A stretch of 64,000 nt of DNA from Candidatus Bathyarchaeota archaeon. GTDB lineage: Archaea; Thermoproteota; Bathyarchaeia; 40CM-2-53-6. Location of the stretch: contig VBBS01000033.1 of the NCBI GenBank assembly GCA_005888745.1, positions 18,128 to 82,127 on the forward strand, given 5' to 3'. The notes beneath the pieces were generated by a model. It ran no database searches and had not been told where the DNA came from. It saw only the letters and a list, made by a program, of their open reading frames with translations. Positions 32,872 through 42,370 of the stretch are shown piece by piece. Within the stretch, counting starts at the first letter, position 1. Every line of letters starts with the position of its first letter. The translations under genes were made by a program, and so were the position numbers.

Positions 32872-34226
32872 ACGGAAATACCGCTGTCTTGCTGGATAAG
32901 ATAAGGTCGAAGACCGCGAAAGTGTGTGTTGTCGGCCTGGGTTATGTCGGTGTTCCACTCGCAGTCGCTTCTGCCCAAGCGGGCTTTGGCGTAACCGGTG
33001 TCGATGTAGAAAAAGACAAGGTAGCCATGATCAACGAGGGTACATGCTATGTCGAAGATGCTTATAGCGAGAAACATCTACCGGAGCTTGTAAGGGCCAG
33101 ATCGATCAGTGCTACGGCGAACCTGTCCGAGGGGGCCAAAGCCTCCGATATCGTCATCGTATGTGTGCCAACTCCCCTCAACGGCAAGGGCGAGCCGGAC
33201 CTGTCATTTCTCCGATCGGTCGCAAAGAACTTGTCGAAGAACCTCACAGGATTCAAGCTCGTCATCGTTGAGAGTACCAGTTTTCCAGGGACCACTACAG
33301 ACATATTCCAACCCCTGCTAGAACGAGACGGAAAGAAACCTGATAGTGATTTCGCCCTCGTCTATTCCCCCGAACGAATAGACTACGGTAATGCAAAGTT
33401 CGGGGTCAGAAACATTCCAAAAGTCGTAGGAGGGATCAACGACGAATCAACCCAACTTGGCGCTGAATTCTACAAGGCGATATTGGACGCGCCTGTTGTC
33501 ACGGTTGGAAACCCTTCAGTGGCCGAGGCAACAAAGATGCTTGAGAACATATTCCGCTACGTGAACATCGCGTTGGTAAACGAGCTGGCCGTCCTTCATG
33601 AGACTCTAGGAGTTGACTTTATCGAAGCGATCAATGCAGCGGCGACGAAACCATTTGGATTCATGCCACACTATCCCGGTCCAGGAGTTGGCGGTCACTG
33701 CATTCCCAAGGACCCGTTCTATCTCGCCTTCAAAGCAAAACAGGTCGGATTCGCGCTGCGCTTGGTATCCGCATCCAAGGCCGTTAACAAAATGATGCCC
33801 GTCCACACCATTGAACGGTTGACTACCACACTGAAAACCACCAAAAAGAATCTATCAGACTCTACGGTAACCATCTGGGGCTTAGCATACAAGGGCGAGG
33901 TCAAAGATACCCGAAGAAGCCCGACCTTAGAGCTCCTTAAACTGCTCAAACAATCCCGAGCAAAGATTCGGGTCTTCGACCCCTACGCTCCACGTGTGAC
34001 CGTGGGAGGGAAAGTCTACGAATCCAGTAGCTCCGAAACCGAATCAGTCCGAGACGCGGACGCGCTCATCATAGCAACAGCACACAATTCGTTTCGAAGT
34101 GTCGACCTCTCGAAAATAAGCCCGCTCATGCGGGATCGTCCTATCCTGTACGATACAAGAAACCTGCGAAACAGGAGAGAGTGCGAAGAGGCCGGATTTA
34201 CATACCTTGCAACAGGACGACCGTAG
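32868..34226 (+). CDS. UDP-sugar dehydrogenase (UDP-glucose/UDP-ManNAc 6-dehydrogenase family)
   Basis: 452 residues. The NAD site is VCVVGLGYVGVPLAVASAQAG, the central part has IFRYVNIALVNELAVL, the catalytic cysteine lies in GPGVGGHCIPKDPFYL, and the C-terminal domain has VTIWGLAYKGEVKDTRRSP. It oxidises the C6 alcohol of a UDP-sugar to the uronic acid in two NAD-dependent steps. It resembles WecC/WbpA-type UDP-ManNAc or UDP-GlcNAc dehydrogenases more than UDP-glucose dehydrogenase, but this is a judgement by eye. TTG start overlapping the DUF354 stop. Confidence 0.93.
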   Translation: MNGNTAVLLDKIRSKTAKVCVVGLGYVGVPLAVASAQAGFGVTGVDVEKDKVAMINEGTCYVEDAYSEKHLPELVRARSISATANLSEGAKASDIVIVCVPTPLNGKGEPDLSFLRSVAKNLSKNLTGFKLVIVESTSFPGTTTDIFQPLLERDGKKPDSDFALVYSPERIDYGNAKFGVRNIPKVVGGINDESTQLGAEFYKAILDAPVVTVGNPSVAEATKMLENIFRYVNIALVNELAVLHETLGVDFIEAINAAATKPFGFMPHYPGPGVGGHCIPKDPFYLAFKAKQVGFALRLVSASKAVNKMMPVHTIERLTTTLKTTKKNLSDSTVTIWGLAYKGEVKDTRRSPTLELLKLLKQSRAKIRVFDPYAPRVTVGGKVYESSSSETESVRDADALIIATAHNSFRSVDLSKISPLMRDRPILYDTRNLRNRRECEEAGFTYLATGRP

Positions 34227-34302
34227 AATCGCTGTCCATCGGTCGCAGGCATAGTTACCCTTATCCGGGAAAGCCTAGCCCCTCAGAGTCTGAGGAATTG
34301 CG

Positions 34303-34581
34303 TTGAAGAGACGGCTGATGGATATCCTCGCTTGTCCGATCGACAAGCACTACCCCCTCGACTTGCACGTCTTCGAGGAGAAAGACGAGATCGTCGAAGG
34401 ACTGCTTGTGTGTTCCGAGTGCGGCCGCTGGTATCCAATTATCGACGAGATACCCCAACTCCTCCCCGACGATTTACGGGAGCAAAGAGACGAACTATCC
34501 TGGCTAAGCAAGTGGAAAGAAAACGTCCCGCCTCAAGTGTTGAAGGAAGGTAAACCCTTCAATCTCCAATTGTCACGCTGA
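34303..34581 (+). CDS. Trm112-family zinc protein
   Basis: 92 residues. KRRLMDILACPIDKHYPL and LLVCSECGRWYPIIDEIPQLLPD are the Trm112/YcaR signature, with three or four zinc-liganding cysteines. Trm112 activates several SAM methyltransferases that modify tRNA, rRNA and release factors. TTG start with GAGGAA upstream. Its 3' end overlaps the next convergent gene by 9 bases. Confidence 0.88.
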   Translation: MKRRLMDILACPIDKHYPLDLHVFEEKDEIVEGLLVCSECGRWYPIIDEIPQLLPDDLREQRDELSWLSKWKENVPPQVLKEGKPFNLQLSR

Positions 34582-35349
34582 AGAAACCGATTCCGTCCGT
34601 ATGGGGACTTCCGGGAGGTCGTACCAACGCTTCTTCTCCCCAACCTTGTCACGCAACTTCCACTTGAACGACTTCGGAACCGTCTGAATCGTGTGAAGAA
34701 GCTTGTTGATACGGCTTTCGAGGATCTGTTTAGCTTCTGCTTCTAGCTCGTATTTCGACAGGAAGGTTAGAACTTTCCCCAACGTCAGCGAGATAGTCTT
34801 ACACAAGCCCCAATCGTCCGCACACAGGCGCGAGACATAACCGGCATCAATTACTTCCTTATCTCCGGGCGCAATTTGATCGATTACATCGTGGTCCTTC
34901 AGAATCGCAATTAGATCTCGGATATCCTTCTCATTAACTTCTACAACCTGGAGTTTCGTCATCAACAAGTCGGAGATGGGGATAGTATAGTCATCAAGAG
35001 AGAGCCTCTCTCCGAGATGAAGAATATGGCACATTCTAAAAACATCTAAGAAAATGTCCACGACCCTCTGATTCTTTGCGTCTTCAAAGATCAACCTAGT
35101 GACGCCATGGAGCGCGTTGAACCTTTGGTTAGGCTCATAGCCAAGATCCAAGAAGAGTCTCCTGATTTCTCGACCTTGTTTACCCCTTCCAAAGAAATCC
35201 AAGTCAGGATAGGATCTCTGGAGTGACCTGTGAGTTGCGCTTGGACAACGATACTTTACTGCAACTCCACCGAAGAGCCGAAGAATGATCCCTCTTCCCT
35301 TTGCCTCGTCCAATACTCGTTTCGCTTCGTCAGATATTGCTGATTGCAT
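34573..35349 (-). CDS. Predicted nucleotidyltransferase-fold protein
   Basis: About 258 residues from the ATG at 35349 (MQSAISDEAKR); the ORF track's 35373 adds eight doubtful residues. ILRLFGGVAVKYRCPSA then YPDLDFFGRG supplies a glycine-rich helix and D-x-D pair typical of minimal nucleotidyltransferase folds, followed by VVDIFLDVFRM as a third acidic strand. Similar stand-alone proteins in archaea are uncharacterised; some relate to AbiEii-type toxins. No antitoxin partner is adjacent, so a housekeeping role is equally possible. Confidence 0.65.
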   Translation of the reverse strand: MQSAISDEAKRVLDEAKGRGIILRLFGGVAVKYRCPSATHRSLQRSYPDLDFFGRGKQGREIRRLFLDLGYEPNQRFNALHGVTRLIFEDAKNQRVVDIFLDVFRMCHILHLGERLSLDDYTIPISDLLMTKLQVVEVNEKDIRDLIAILKDHDVIDQIAPGDKEVIDAGYVSRLCADDWGLCKTISLTLGKVLTFLSKYELEAEAKQILESRINKLLHTIQTVPKSFKWKLRDKVGEKKRWYDLPEVPIRTESVSSA

Positions 35350-35478
35350 GAGTAGGTAGCTTCTTCCACCCAAGCGCAGAAGGGTCTCGCTTCGTACTTA
35401 ACTTTCGTATAACCCGAGATACTACGCCAACAATTACCCTAGAGGATTTAAGGGATCAAAGATCTCCCTTTCTCGGGT

Positions 35479-36382
35479 TTGCCCAAGACCAGAATAATCT
35501 TCTCCTCGGACTTTCATGGAAGCGACGTAGTTTGGAGAAAGTTCCTGAACTCCGCGTCCATGTTCAAAGCAAATGTCTTGTTGATGGGAGGAGACATGAC
35601 GAGCAAGGTGATGGTTCCCATCGTACGAGAGCCTGAAGGAGGTTACACAGCCAACTTTCTAGGCAAACAGGTGAAGATTTCGGAGGAACCTCCCCTACGT
35701 TTGCTCTAAGGCTGAAGTCGAAAAGCTAAGCCAAGATCAGGAGTACGTCGAGAAGGTCTTCGAGGATCTGGAAGTGGAGATGGTAAGAGACTGGCTGTCT
35801 CTAATCCCAAAAAAAGCCCCAGATGCAAAAGTGATCATACACCCAGGGAACGATGACAAGTTCGTTCTCGACGACGTTCTAAGGGGTTCTCCAAACGTAG
35901 TTTTTGCAGAGGAGTCAGTCGTCCATTTCGACGATTTCCACGAAGCCGCATGCGTTGGTTGGTCAAACCCAACTCCGTGGCACAGCCCACGAGAGTGCAC
36001 TGAAGAACAACTCTTGGAAAAATTAGAGAAGACCGTGTCGCAACTGAAGTCCATCAAGACATCATGCTTCTGCTTCCACGTGCCCCCATATAATTCCACC
36101 ATCGACATGGCTCCGAAACTTGACGCGACCTTCAGGCCGGTCTATGAAGGAGGACGACCCGCGTTCGTACCAGTTGGATCCACGTCTGTAAGGAAGATGA
36201 TCGAGAAGTATGAACCACTCCTCGGGCTCCACGGTCACATACATGAGAGTCCAGGATTGGTAAAAATCGGAAGGACCCAGTGTATCAATCCGGGAAGCGA
36301 GTATTCAGAGGGCATTCTTCGGGCTTATGTAATAGAACTGGAGAATGGAAAGGTTAAGCGGCTTCAACGGCTCGAGGGCTAA
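35479..36382 (+). pseudogene. Calcineurin-like metallophosphoesterase, split by one frameshift
   Basis: Two ORFs (35479-35709 and 35774-36382) join into one protein of about 300 residues. Frame one has FSSDFHGSD (D-x-H) and LMGGDMT (GD). Frame two has IIHPGNDD (GND), CFHVPPYNS (H) and LLGLHGHIHESPG (GHxH). All five metal motifs survive. The break is at GAGGAACCTCCCC near 35690, where one extra base shifts the frame; reading across it gives ISEE then LPYVCSKAEVEKLS. It is either a recent pseudogene or an indel in the assembly. Confidence 0.75.
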
Positions 36383-36818
36383 CCCGTTGCGACTTTTCTG
36401 TTTCAAGAAATCCCTGCACTCGGTCTCGAATCTTTTGTGGCCTTACATTCGTCCTGGAAATCGGCAAGTCAAGATGGTCCCCATCGATTGACTTGTAGAG
36501 TCTCAGGTTAGGCCTTCCGTATCGATCTATGATGATGGATACGAATCTGTAGCTACGCCAAAAGCCAGTCGCAATTTCTTTCGACCCCTTAACAACGCTG
36601 AAACTCTGGGAATCGAATGCAATCAGGGTGTGAGACCATCTAAGATAAATCGCTCGGCCAATGGAGAATCCTATCGGAAAGGCGGTACTGAGGAAGACCA
36701 ACCGGGAGGGCGTTCCGGAAAGGCCGTAGGCTTGAAGAAGATTATTGATGACGATTGCGGAGAGAAGGACAAAAGGCATGCTGTAGGAGACCACCACCGA
36801 AACTTGGGTTTTCGTCAA
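36354..36818 (-). CDS. Membrane protein with PH-like C-terminal domain, unknown
   Basis: 154 residues: two hydrophobic helices (about 8-28 and 40-58) then a beta-rich region (LIAFDSQSFSVVKGSKEI, FRFVSIIIDRYGRPNLRLYK) similar in feel to bacterial-PH-like domains. It overlaps its upstream partner by 4 bases (operon) and its 3' end runs 29 bases into the metallophosphoesterase tail on the other strand. No function recognised. Confidence 0.55.
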   Translation of the reverse strand: MTKTQVSVVVSYSMPFVLLSAIVINNLLQAYGLSGTPSRLVFLSTAFPIGFSIGRAIYLRWSHTLIAFDSQSFSVVKGSKEIATGFWRSYRFVSIIIDRYGRPNLRLYKSIDGDHLDLPISRTNVRPQKIRDRVQGFLETEKSQRVSPRAVEAA

Positions 36819-37345
36819 ACGTTCCGAGTCTCTTCCCCTCCAAGCGACTTGCTTAGCCGTAGATGTTTCTCGATGCTTTTTCCAATCTGATTGTTGCTCA
36901 GGACGATTTGTTTCGATGATGTGCTTGCTACTGCGAGACCTAATTCTCTTTTGTCATAACGCGACACATAGGAAGCGATCGATGGCTGAATGTTTTTCCT
37001 TGAAAACACAATGAGCCAAGCCCATTGGAGTTCGTTGTCCTTGGAGATTCTTGTGATTTGGTCGATTCTATTCCTAAGCGTTTCCAAGCCTATGATACGA
37101 TCTTCCTCATCGACGCAGAAGAGGGCAACTGAGTAGTTTGGTAGCACGGTCCATGCAAAGAATCTCGATATCAAGAATCCGGAATTTCTAGTTCTACCTC
37201 TCGCATAAAGTGAGAAGATCGTACCATCATCAGTCCGATAATCTCTGAAGAATTCTGTTAGGTCCGCTATCCACCTTGCCCTGCCTCGAATAAGTCCCCG
37301 TTCAAAGGCATCTACCGGTAGCGGATCTTCTTCAACAGCGCGCAT
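36815..37345 (-). CDS. Hypothetical protein, partner of the downstream membrane protein
   Basis: 176 residues, soluble, with an early GLIRGRARWIADLTEFFRDYRTDDGTIFSLYARG and a beta-rich middle (YSVALFCVDEEDRIIGLETL). Its last 4 bases overlap the next gene, so the two are translationally coupled. No motif or family is recognised; a sensor or adaptor for the membrane partner is only a guess. Confidence 0.55.
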   Translation of the reverse strand: MRAVEEDPLPVDAFERGLIRGRARWIADLTEFFRDYRTDDGTIFSLYARGRTRNSGFLISRFFAWTVLPNYSVALFCVDEEDRIIGLETLRNRIDQITRISKDNELQWAWLIVFSRKNIQPSIASYVSRYDKRELGLAVASTSSKQIVLSNNQIGKSIEKHLRLSKSLGGEETRNV

Positions 37346-37441
37346 GCCGTAAGCACGTTAGTGCGGTGAAATAAGTCGATCGGTCTCGGATCAAATTATC
37401 GTCCTGCGAGCGCAGACTTGCAGAAGGAGGCCTGTAGTCTC

Positions 37442-39178
37442 CTACTCGGGCGGGATCTGAGCGAAGATAGTTGAGTAGTTTATGCCCCGCCTCATTCTGT
37501 GAGCATAGAATACAACAACTCCGATTGCGGCAACGATGACCGTGAATACGATCGCGTAAGTGTCTGGGGTCGCTTGTGAGAGTTCGAAATCGCCATACTT
37601 TGCAAACACGAAGATATAGTCCACAGTTAGGTTTGCTACGAAACCAAGAACTCCCAAGAGGACCATTCCCCATTTGCCTCCTGGCTTGTAGGGCGCGGTG
37701 TCAAAAATCTGCCTCCGACTGGCCCTTAACGGGAGAATCACTAGGGAGAGAGTGAAGAGCGTAAAGAACAACGAGTCGTAAAAGTCTGTGATGGCCACCC
37801 CGCCGCTACTACTGAGGATCTGCCCGAGCAAAACATTACCTCCCAAGTTCCAGCTACCGGTCCCGGCGTCTACGATTCCCGACTCGGAGAAACAACCCAA
37901 TATACCCACGATCCCGGTTATGATGACGGCATTTATCGGAGAATGGAATCGGTCATTAATGTTCGCAAGCGGGGCGGGAAGCACACGGTCGAATGACATA
38001 GCGAAGAGTATTCTCGAGGCTGTAAGAATGAAGGGAGGAATGTCGTTTGCAATCCAGAAGACTCCGAAGACTACCAGCAAGAAGTTGGCCGAACCCAAGT
38101 TGATCCCGCTTCCGGTCAGTCCCGCAACAGTGGTAGTCCAGAGCTTCACATTTGGCAGGCCTGCCTTGACAAGGTCTCCTCCTCCATAAGAGAGGTAGCT
38201 CCATGCGGAGAGAAGGGAATACGTGTTCCCGCTAGTTGTCGTAACGGTTGCGAGTCCTTTGATTGAGTCAGCAGCCACAACGGAAATGCTGACGTAAAGG
38301 GCGATTATCAGTACCGAAGCGAGTACGAGAGTTTTTGGGAGAGATTTGTTGGCCTGCTTGATTTCTCCTGCGACGAATGTTGAAGCTGCATACCCAATGT
38401 ATGCAAAATATGCCCCCACCAGGGCGGTAGAAACAGCTCCCCAGTATCCCCCGGCCGAGGACCCGGCTGCATCCAGCCCCTGAGTCAAGGCACCGTTAAC
38501 GTAGTCAAGCGGGGCGTGACCTAAGACATTGGTCATTCCTTGGGTGACGGTGGTCGAGTTCGCTTGGCTCAGTAGACCGAACACGTAAAATGTTAGGATC
38601 GAAGGAACCCAGAACATTGCCTGAAGTAAAAGGCCCGTTAGTTTTACCCCAAAGATACCAATTACCGTAAACACGAGGACTAGTACGAGACCTCCTGAGA
38701 AGAGGGTGATATCATTAATGTTAGAGCCGAAAGCGTTCGCGCCAAGCGGGAAAGGCCCGAAGGCGACTGGGCCCATTATCTGGAAGATCCCCTCAAAGAC
38801 CGCGACAGCTATAATCCCAAAGGACCATGCAATGCTCAGAAACTCAAGCCATGCACCCAGGAACCCCCAAACTGGCCCGATGATTCTTGAAATGACGACG
38901 TAGCCACCTCCTGACCTAGGCATCGCCGAAGATAAGACCGAAACCGCTAGGACTGAAAGAAGGATTGCAATTCCGCCAAGAATGAAGGCCATCGTCATAG
39001 GGGGGATCCCCGCGAGATACTGGTTCTCCGGAAGTGGAGCTCTTCCTGTATATTGGAAGACCCTTTTCTGCCAACCCAAACCGATCGTGTTCGCCATCAC
39101 GATGATAATAGCAGTAATTGCCCCTATTTCGCGGACAAGTCCTGTTGCCTTTCGGACGAATAACTTCTCTTCTGCCAA
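37442..39178 (-). CDS. APC-superfamily amino acid permease
   Basis: 578 residues with about 12-14 membrane helices. The first has GAITAIIIVMANTIGLGW, the APC glycine motif in helix 1; PRSGGGYVVISRIIGPVWGFLGAWLEFL matches the helix 2-3 region. LPKTLVLASVLIIALYV and ILFAMSFDRVLPAPLANIN are typical of amino acid or polyamine antiporters. It should import an amino acid or amine by cation symport or exchange. It lies alone, divergent from RIO1; substrate unknown. Confidence 0.87.
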   Translation of the reverse strand: MAEEKLFVRKATGLVREIGAITAIIIVMANTIGLGWQKRVFQYTGRAPLPENQYLAGIPPMTMAFILGGIAILLSVLAVSVLSSAMPRSGGGYVVISRIIGPVWGFLGAWLEFLSIAWSFGIIAVAVFEGIFQIMGPVAFGPFPLGANAFGSNINDITLFSGGLVLVLVFTVIGIFGVKLTGLLLQAMFWVPSILTFYVFGLLSQANSTTVTQGMTNVLGHAPLDYVNGALTQGLDAAGSSAGGYWGAVSTALVGAYFAYIGYAASTFVAGEIKQANKSLPKTLVLASVLIIALYVSISVVAADSIKGLATVTTTSGNTYSLLSAWSYLSYGGGDLVKAGLPNVKLWTTTVAGLTGSGINLGSANFLLVVFGVFWIANDIPPFILTASRILFAMSFDRVLPAPLANINDRFHSPINAVIITGIVGILGCFSESGIVDAGTGSWNLGGNVLLGQILSSSGGVAITDFYDSLFFTLFTLSLVILPLRASRRQIFDTAPYKPGGKWGMVLLGVLGFVANLTVDYIFVFAKYGDFELSQATPDTYAIVFTVIVAAIGVVVFYAHRMRRGINYSTIFAQIPPE

Positions 39179-39396
39179 GGTGTCTCGTTAGAAGGGCTGA
39201 TTTGCGCCCCATTGTTAATTTAAGCCTTTGCAATGGCTTCCAAAATAGCTTCTGGGGAAAATTTGACAAAATCATGTCATGATCCTAACAAACCTCCGTC
39301 AACAAGGATACGTGAAAAACCCAGACTTGGCATTGATTTTATCGTTTTGCGCCGCAGATATCCTCTTAGCTGTCAGTATGAAAAGATGGATTCCCC

Positions 39397-40170
39397 TTGA
39401 GCGATAAAGTCGACGAAAATGTTCGACGAAGAGAAGTCCGATACGATAGAGAACGCAGAGTGAGGATAAAGTGGAGTGAGGATACGGAATCGCTTGAGGA
39501 GGTCTTCGACCGACGAACGATAATGACAGTTCTCAAGATGCTGAACACTGGGATATTAAGAGAACTTCACGGCGCGATAAAGTCGGGAAAGGAGAGCAAG
39601 ATCTACCACGGGTTAGACCCGAAAGGCAAAGAAGTAGCCGTGAAGATTTTCCTAACCACATCAAACATATTCCGGCATGGCCGGTTGAAGTACATTCGCG
39701 GAGACCCTCGGTTCAAGGATATTCCGCATGACACGACATCTCTCGTAGATCAATGGGCATCGAAAGAGTACAAGAACCTAGAACTGGCAGACCGTGCAGG
39801 AATATCTGTTCCGAAACCAATCCATGTGGAGAAGAATGTCTTGATTCTCGGGTTTATCGGGAAGGATGGAATACCTGCTCCAGTTCTTAGAGAAGTCCGG
39901 CTTCAGGCGGCGGCCGATTGGTACAAGAAAATCATCGAATTGATCAAGCAACTGTACGATAAGGCGAAACTCGTCCACGGCGATCTAAGCGAGTATAATA
40001 TCATGATTCCCAATGGATACCCGGTCATCATCGACTTCGGGCAAGCAGTCACCACAGAACATCCAGAGGCCCGCGCCTTCCTCGAAAGAGATGTCGAGAA
40101 CATCAACCACTATTTTGAGGGCCTCAATGTCAGGACCCAATCTCCAGCGAGGGTCATAGGAGCTCGATAG
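39397..40170 (+). CDS. RIO1-type serine/threonine kinase/ATPase
   Basis: 257 residues. ATP loop GAIKSGKESKIYHG, lysine in KEVAVKIFLT, catalytic loop LVHGDLSEYNIMI and metal loop IIDFGQAV are RIO1 hallmarks, along with FRHGRLKYIRGDPRF. RIO1 acts in late maturation of the small ribosomal subunit. Its start is TTG 39397. It is immediately followed by the Dim2 homologue (4-base gap), another small-subunit maturation factor, a conserved archaeal pairing. Confidence 0.94.
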   Translation: MSDKVDENVRRREVRYDRERRVRIKWSEDTESLEEVFDRRTIMTVLKMLNTGILRELHGAIKSGKESKIYHGLDPKGKEVAVKIFLTTSNIFRHGRLKYIRGDPRFKDIPHDTTSLVDQWASKEYKNLELADRAGISVPKPIHVEKNVLILGFIGKDGIPAPVLREVRLQAAADWYKKIIELIKQLYDKAKLVHGDLSEYNIMIPNGYPVIIDFGQAVTTEHPEARAFLERDVENINHYFEGLNVRTQSPARVIGAR

Positions 40171-40173
40171 AAA

Positions 40174-40764
40174 TTGGCCGAGACAAGGATGACCGCCGTA
40201 ATACCAAAGGATAGAGTAGGAGTACTTGTTGGTTCAGGTGGCACAGTTAAGTCGACGATCGAAGAAAAACTGTTTGTAGATCTCAAGATAGACAGCCCAT
40301 CTGGTGCGGTAGAGATTGGAGTGAAGCCTAATGCCCCCGATCCGTCGGGCGCCCTGCAAGCCAAGGATATCGTTCTCGCAATTGGAAGAGGGTTTTCTCC
40401 CGAGCGAGCGTTCAGGCTCTTCAGCGAGGACAATACTTTGGACATTATCGATCTTCACGACTTCTTCGGCAAGAATGAGGCCGAGATCCGAAGGGTTGAC
40501 GGCAGAATCATCGGCAGAGAAGGCAAGACCAGAAGGATTCTAGAAGAACTGACCGGAACCGCCATCTCTGTTAGCGGGCATACAGTGTCGATCATTGGCG
40601 GCTATGAAGCCGTCACCATGGCGAAGGACGCGTTAGAGAAACTGATCAAGGGCCGACAGCACGGGACGGTCTACAAGTTCCTACGAAGAAGAAGACAGGA
40701 GATCAAAAAGGAGAAAGCTTTAGGACTCTGGGAAGGCCAAGTACCTACAGCAAAGAAACCATGA
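40174..40764 (+). CDS. Dim2/Pno1-type KH-domain ribosome maturation protein
   Basis: 196 residues with two KH domains. The first has AVIPKDRVGVLVGSGG, the second EAEIRRVDGRIIGREGKTRRILEELTG with the canonical GxxG in IGREG. The C-terminal basic tail FLRRRRQEIKKEKALGLWEGQ is typical of archaeal Dim2 homologues, which bind the 3' end of 16S rRNA during maturation. TTG start. It forms an operon with RIO1 and probably the Top6 genes. Confidence 0.92.
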   Translation: MAETRMTAVIPKDRVGVLVGSGGTVKSTIEEKLFVDLKIDSPSGAVEIGVKPNAPDPSGALQAKDIVLAIGRGFSPERAFRLFSEDNTLDIIDLHDFFGKNEAEIRRVDGRIIGREGKTRRILEELTGTAISVSGHTVSIIGGYEAVTMAKDALEKLIKGRQHGTVYKFLRRRRQEIKKEKALGLWEGQVPTAKKP

Positions 40765-40792
40765 CCAAAGCGGACCTCCCGGAGCGGGCCCT

Positions 40793-42370
40793 ATGACAGT
40801 GGCCGAGGTCTTCCAAGAAATCAGCGCCGCCGACTTCTTTTATCGTAACCGAGATATCGCAGGATTCACAAGCCCTTCCAGGTCAATATACTCGACGATT
40901 CGCGAACTTGTGGAAAACTCTCTAGATGCCTGCGAGACAGGCGGAATTCCCCCCGACATTTACGTGCGATTGTCCCATGAATCCGGTCCCCTGGACGGTC
41001 CCGGCACCTACATTGTACGGGTAGAAGACAACGGCATAGGGATCCCGTCAAACGTAATCCCGTCCGCCTTCGGACAAGTTCTCTATGGTTCGAAATACAA
41101 ACTCCGACAGACGAGAGGCACCTTTGGCCTTGGCGGGAAAATGGCCCTGCTCTATGGACAGATCACCACACATTCTGAAGCCGCCATAACGTCGAGCACA
41201 GGAGCGAAGTCCCGGATAGCTGAGGTAATTCTTCGAATCGATATCCAACAGAACAAGCCCGTCATTATCAAAAACAAGACTAGGACCAACAAGCCTCACT
41301 GGCAGGGCACAATTATCGAGTTCAAGACAGAAGCGGACTACTCACGGGCAATGCCCAGGATTCTCGAATACTTCAAACAGACAGCAATCATAGTTCCCTA
41401 TGCAAATATCACATTCGTGGACCCCAGGGGAAGGCTCTACAAGTTCTTACGTGGCACTACAAAGGTACCACCAGCGCCCACTGAAACTTCTCCTCACCCT
41501 CATGGAGTTGACGTTGAAACCGTACAGCGAATGCTGAAGCTAACCAATGCTAAGAGCGTACAGGAGTTCATGCGAAAGAACTTCCAGAGAATAGGAGAGA
41601 CCACAGCCCGCAAATTTCTCCAATTCGCGAGCCTCGGACAAAAGAAGAATCCTAGAAACCTATCGGCACAGGACATGGTCAAACTAGTCAATGCGATGAA
41701 GAACTACGATGGATTTCTCTCTCCGGATCCCACCTGTCTCTCGCCTCTTGGCGAAGACCTGATGGAAACGGGGATCAAGAAGGAACTTGGAATAACGGAT
41801 GAGGAAATTCAGTCCGGCTCTGCCTTCGTGACTACTCTTCAGAGACGCCCTGCGACGTACGCTGGCTTTCCCTTCATCATCGAAGTCGGGCTCGCTAGCT
41901 CGAAACAAATCGAGATGCAAGGCAAGATTCTCCTATTCAGATTTGCAAACAAGATCCCACTACTTTTCGATGAAGCAAGCGACGTTTCATGGAAGGTTGT
42001 CGATACGGAGATTGATTGGCGCAACTACAAGGTCATCCCTGGTGAGACCCCTCTTGCCGTTTTCATTCATGTCTGCAGTACGAAGATCCCCTACAAGACA
42101 GTCGGAAAAGAATTCATCGCTGACCGGCCTGAGGTGGAGCATGAGATTCTCAACGCTATCCGGGAAGTTGGTCGAAACCTCAGGCTCTACCTTTCAAAAC
42201 GTGAACATCTTACCCAAGAGAAGAGACGTCTAGACGTGTTCGAGAAGTATTTGCCGAAAGTAGCCCAGTTCGCGACGAAACTCGCCAAGGAGAAGAGAGA
42301 GCCAGACATCAAACCGTTGCTCAAAGGAGTGACCAAGTATGGTGCAGAAGAGGAAGAAGAGGAAGAGTAA
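40793..42370 (+). CDS. top6B: DNA topoisomerase VI subunit B
   Basis: 525 residues of the GHKL ATPase family. N-box RELVENSLDACE (37-48), G1 box VEDNGIGIP, and lid motif GTFGLGGKMALLYGQ are present, followed by an H2TH-like region and the transducer. With subunit A it forms the A2B2 type IIB enzyme that relaxes and decatenates DNA. The tail is glutamate-rich (GAEEEEEEE). Its last 32 bases overlap the start of top6A, so the subunits are translationally coupled. Confidence 0.96.
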   Translation: MTVAEVFQEISAADFFYRNRDIAGFTSPSRSIYSTIRELVENSLDACETGGIPPDIYVRLSHESGPLDGPGTYIVRVEDNGIGIPSNVIPSAFGQVLYGSKYKLRQTRGTFGLGGKMALLYGQITTHSEAAITSSTGAKSRIAEVILRIDIQQNKPVIIKNKTRTNKPHWQGTIIEFKTEADYSRAMPRILEYFKQTAIIVPYANITFVDPRGRLYKFLRGTTKVPPAPTETSPHPHGVDVETVQRMLKLTNAKSVQEFMRKNFQRIGETTARKFLQFASLGQKKNPRNLSAQDMVKLVNAMKNYDGFLSPDPTCLSPLGEDLMETGIKKELGITDEEIQSGSAFVTTLQRRPATYAGFPFIIEVGLASSKQIEMQGKILLFRFANKIPLLFDEASDVSWKVVDTEIDWRNYKVIPGETPLAVFIHVCSTKIPYKTVGKEFIADRPEVEHEILNAIREVGRNLRLYLSKREHLTQEKRRLDVFEKYLPKVAQFATKLAKEKREPDIKPLLKGVTKYGAEEEEEEE

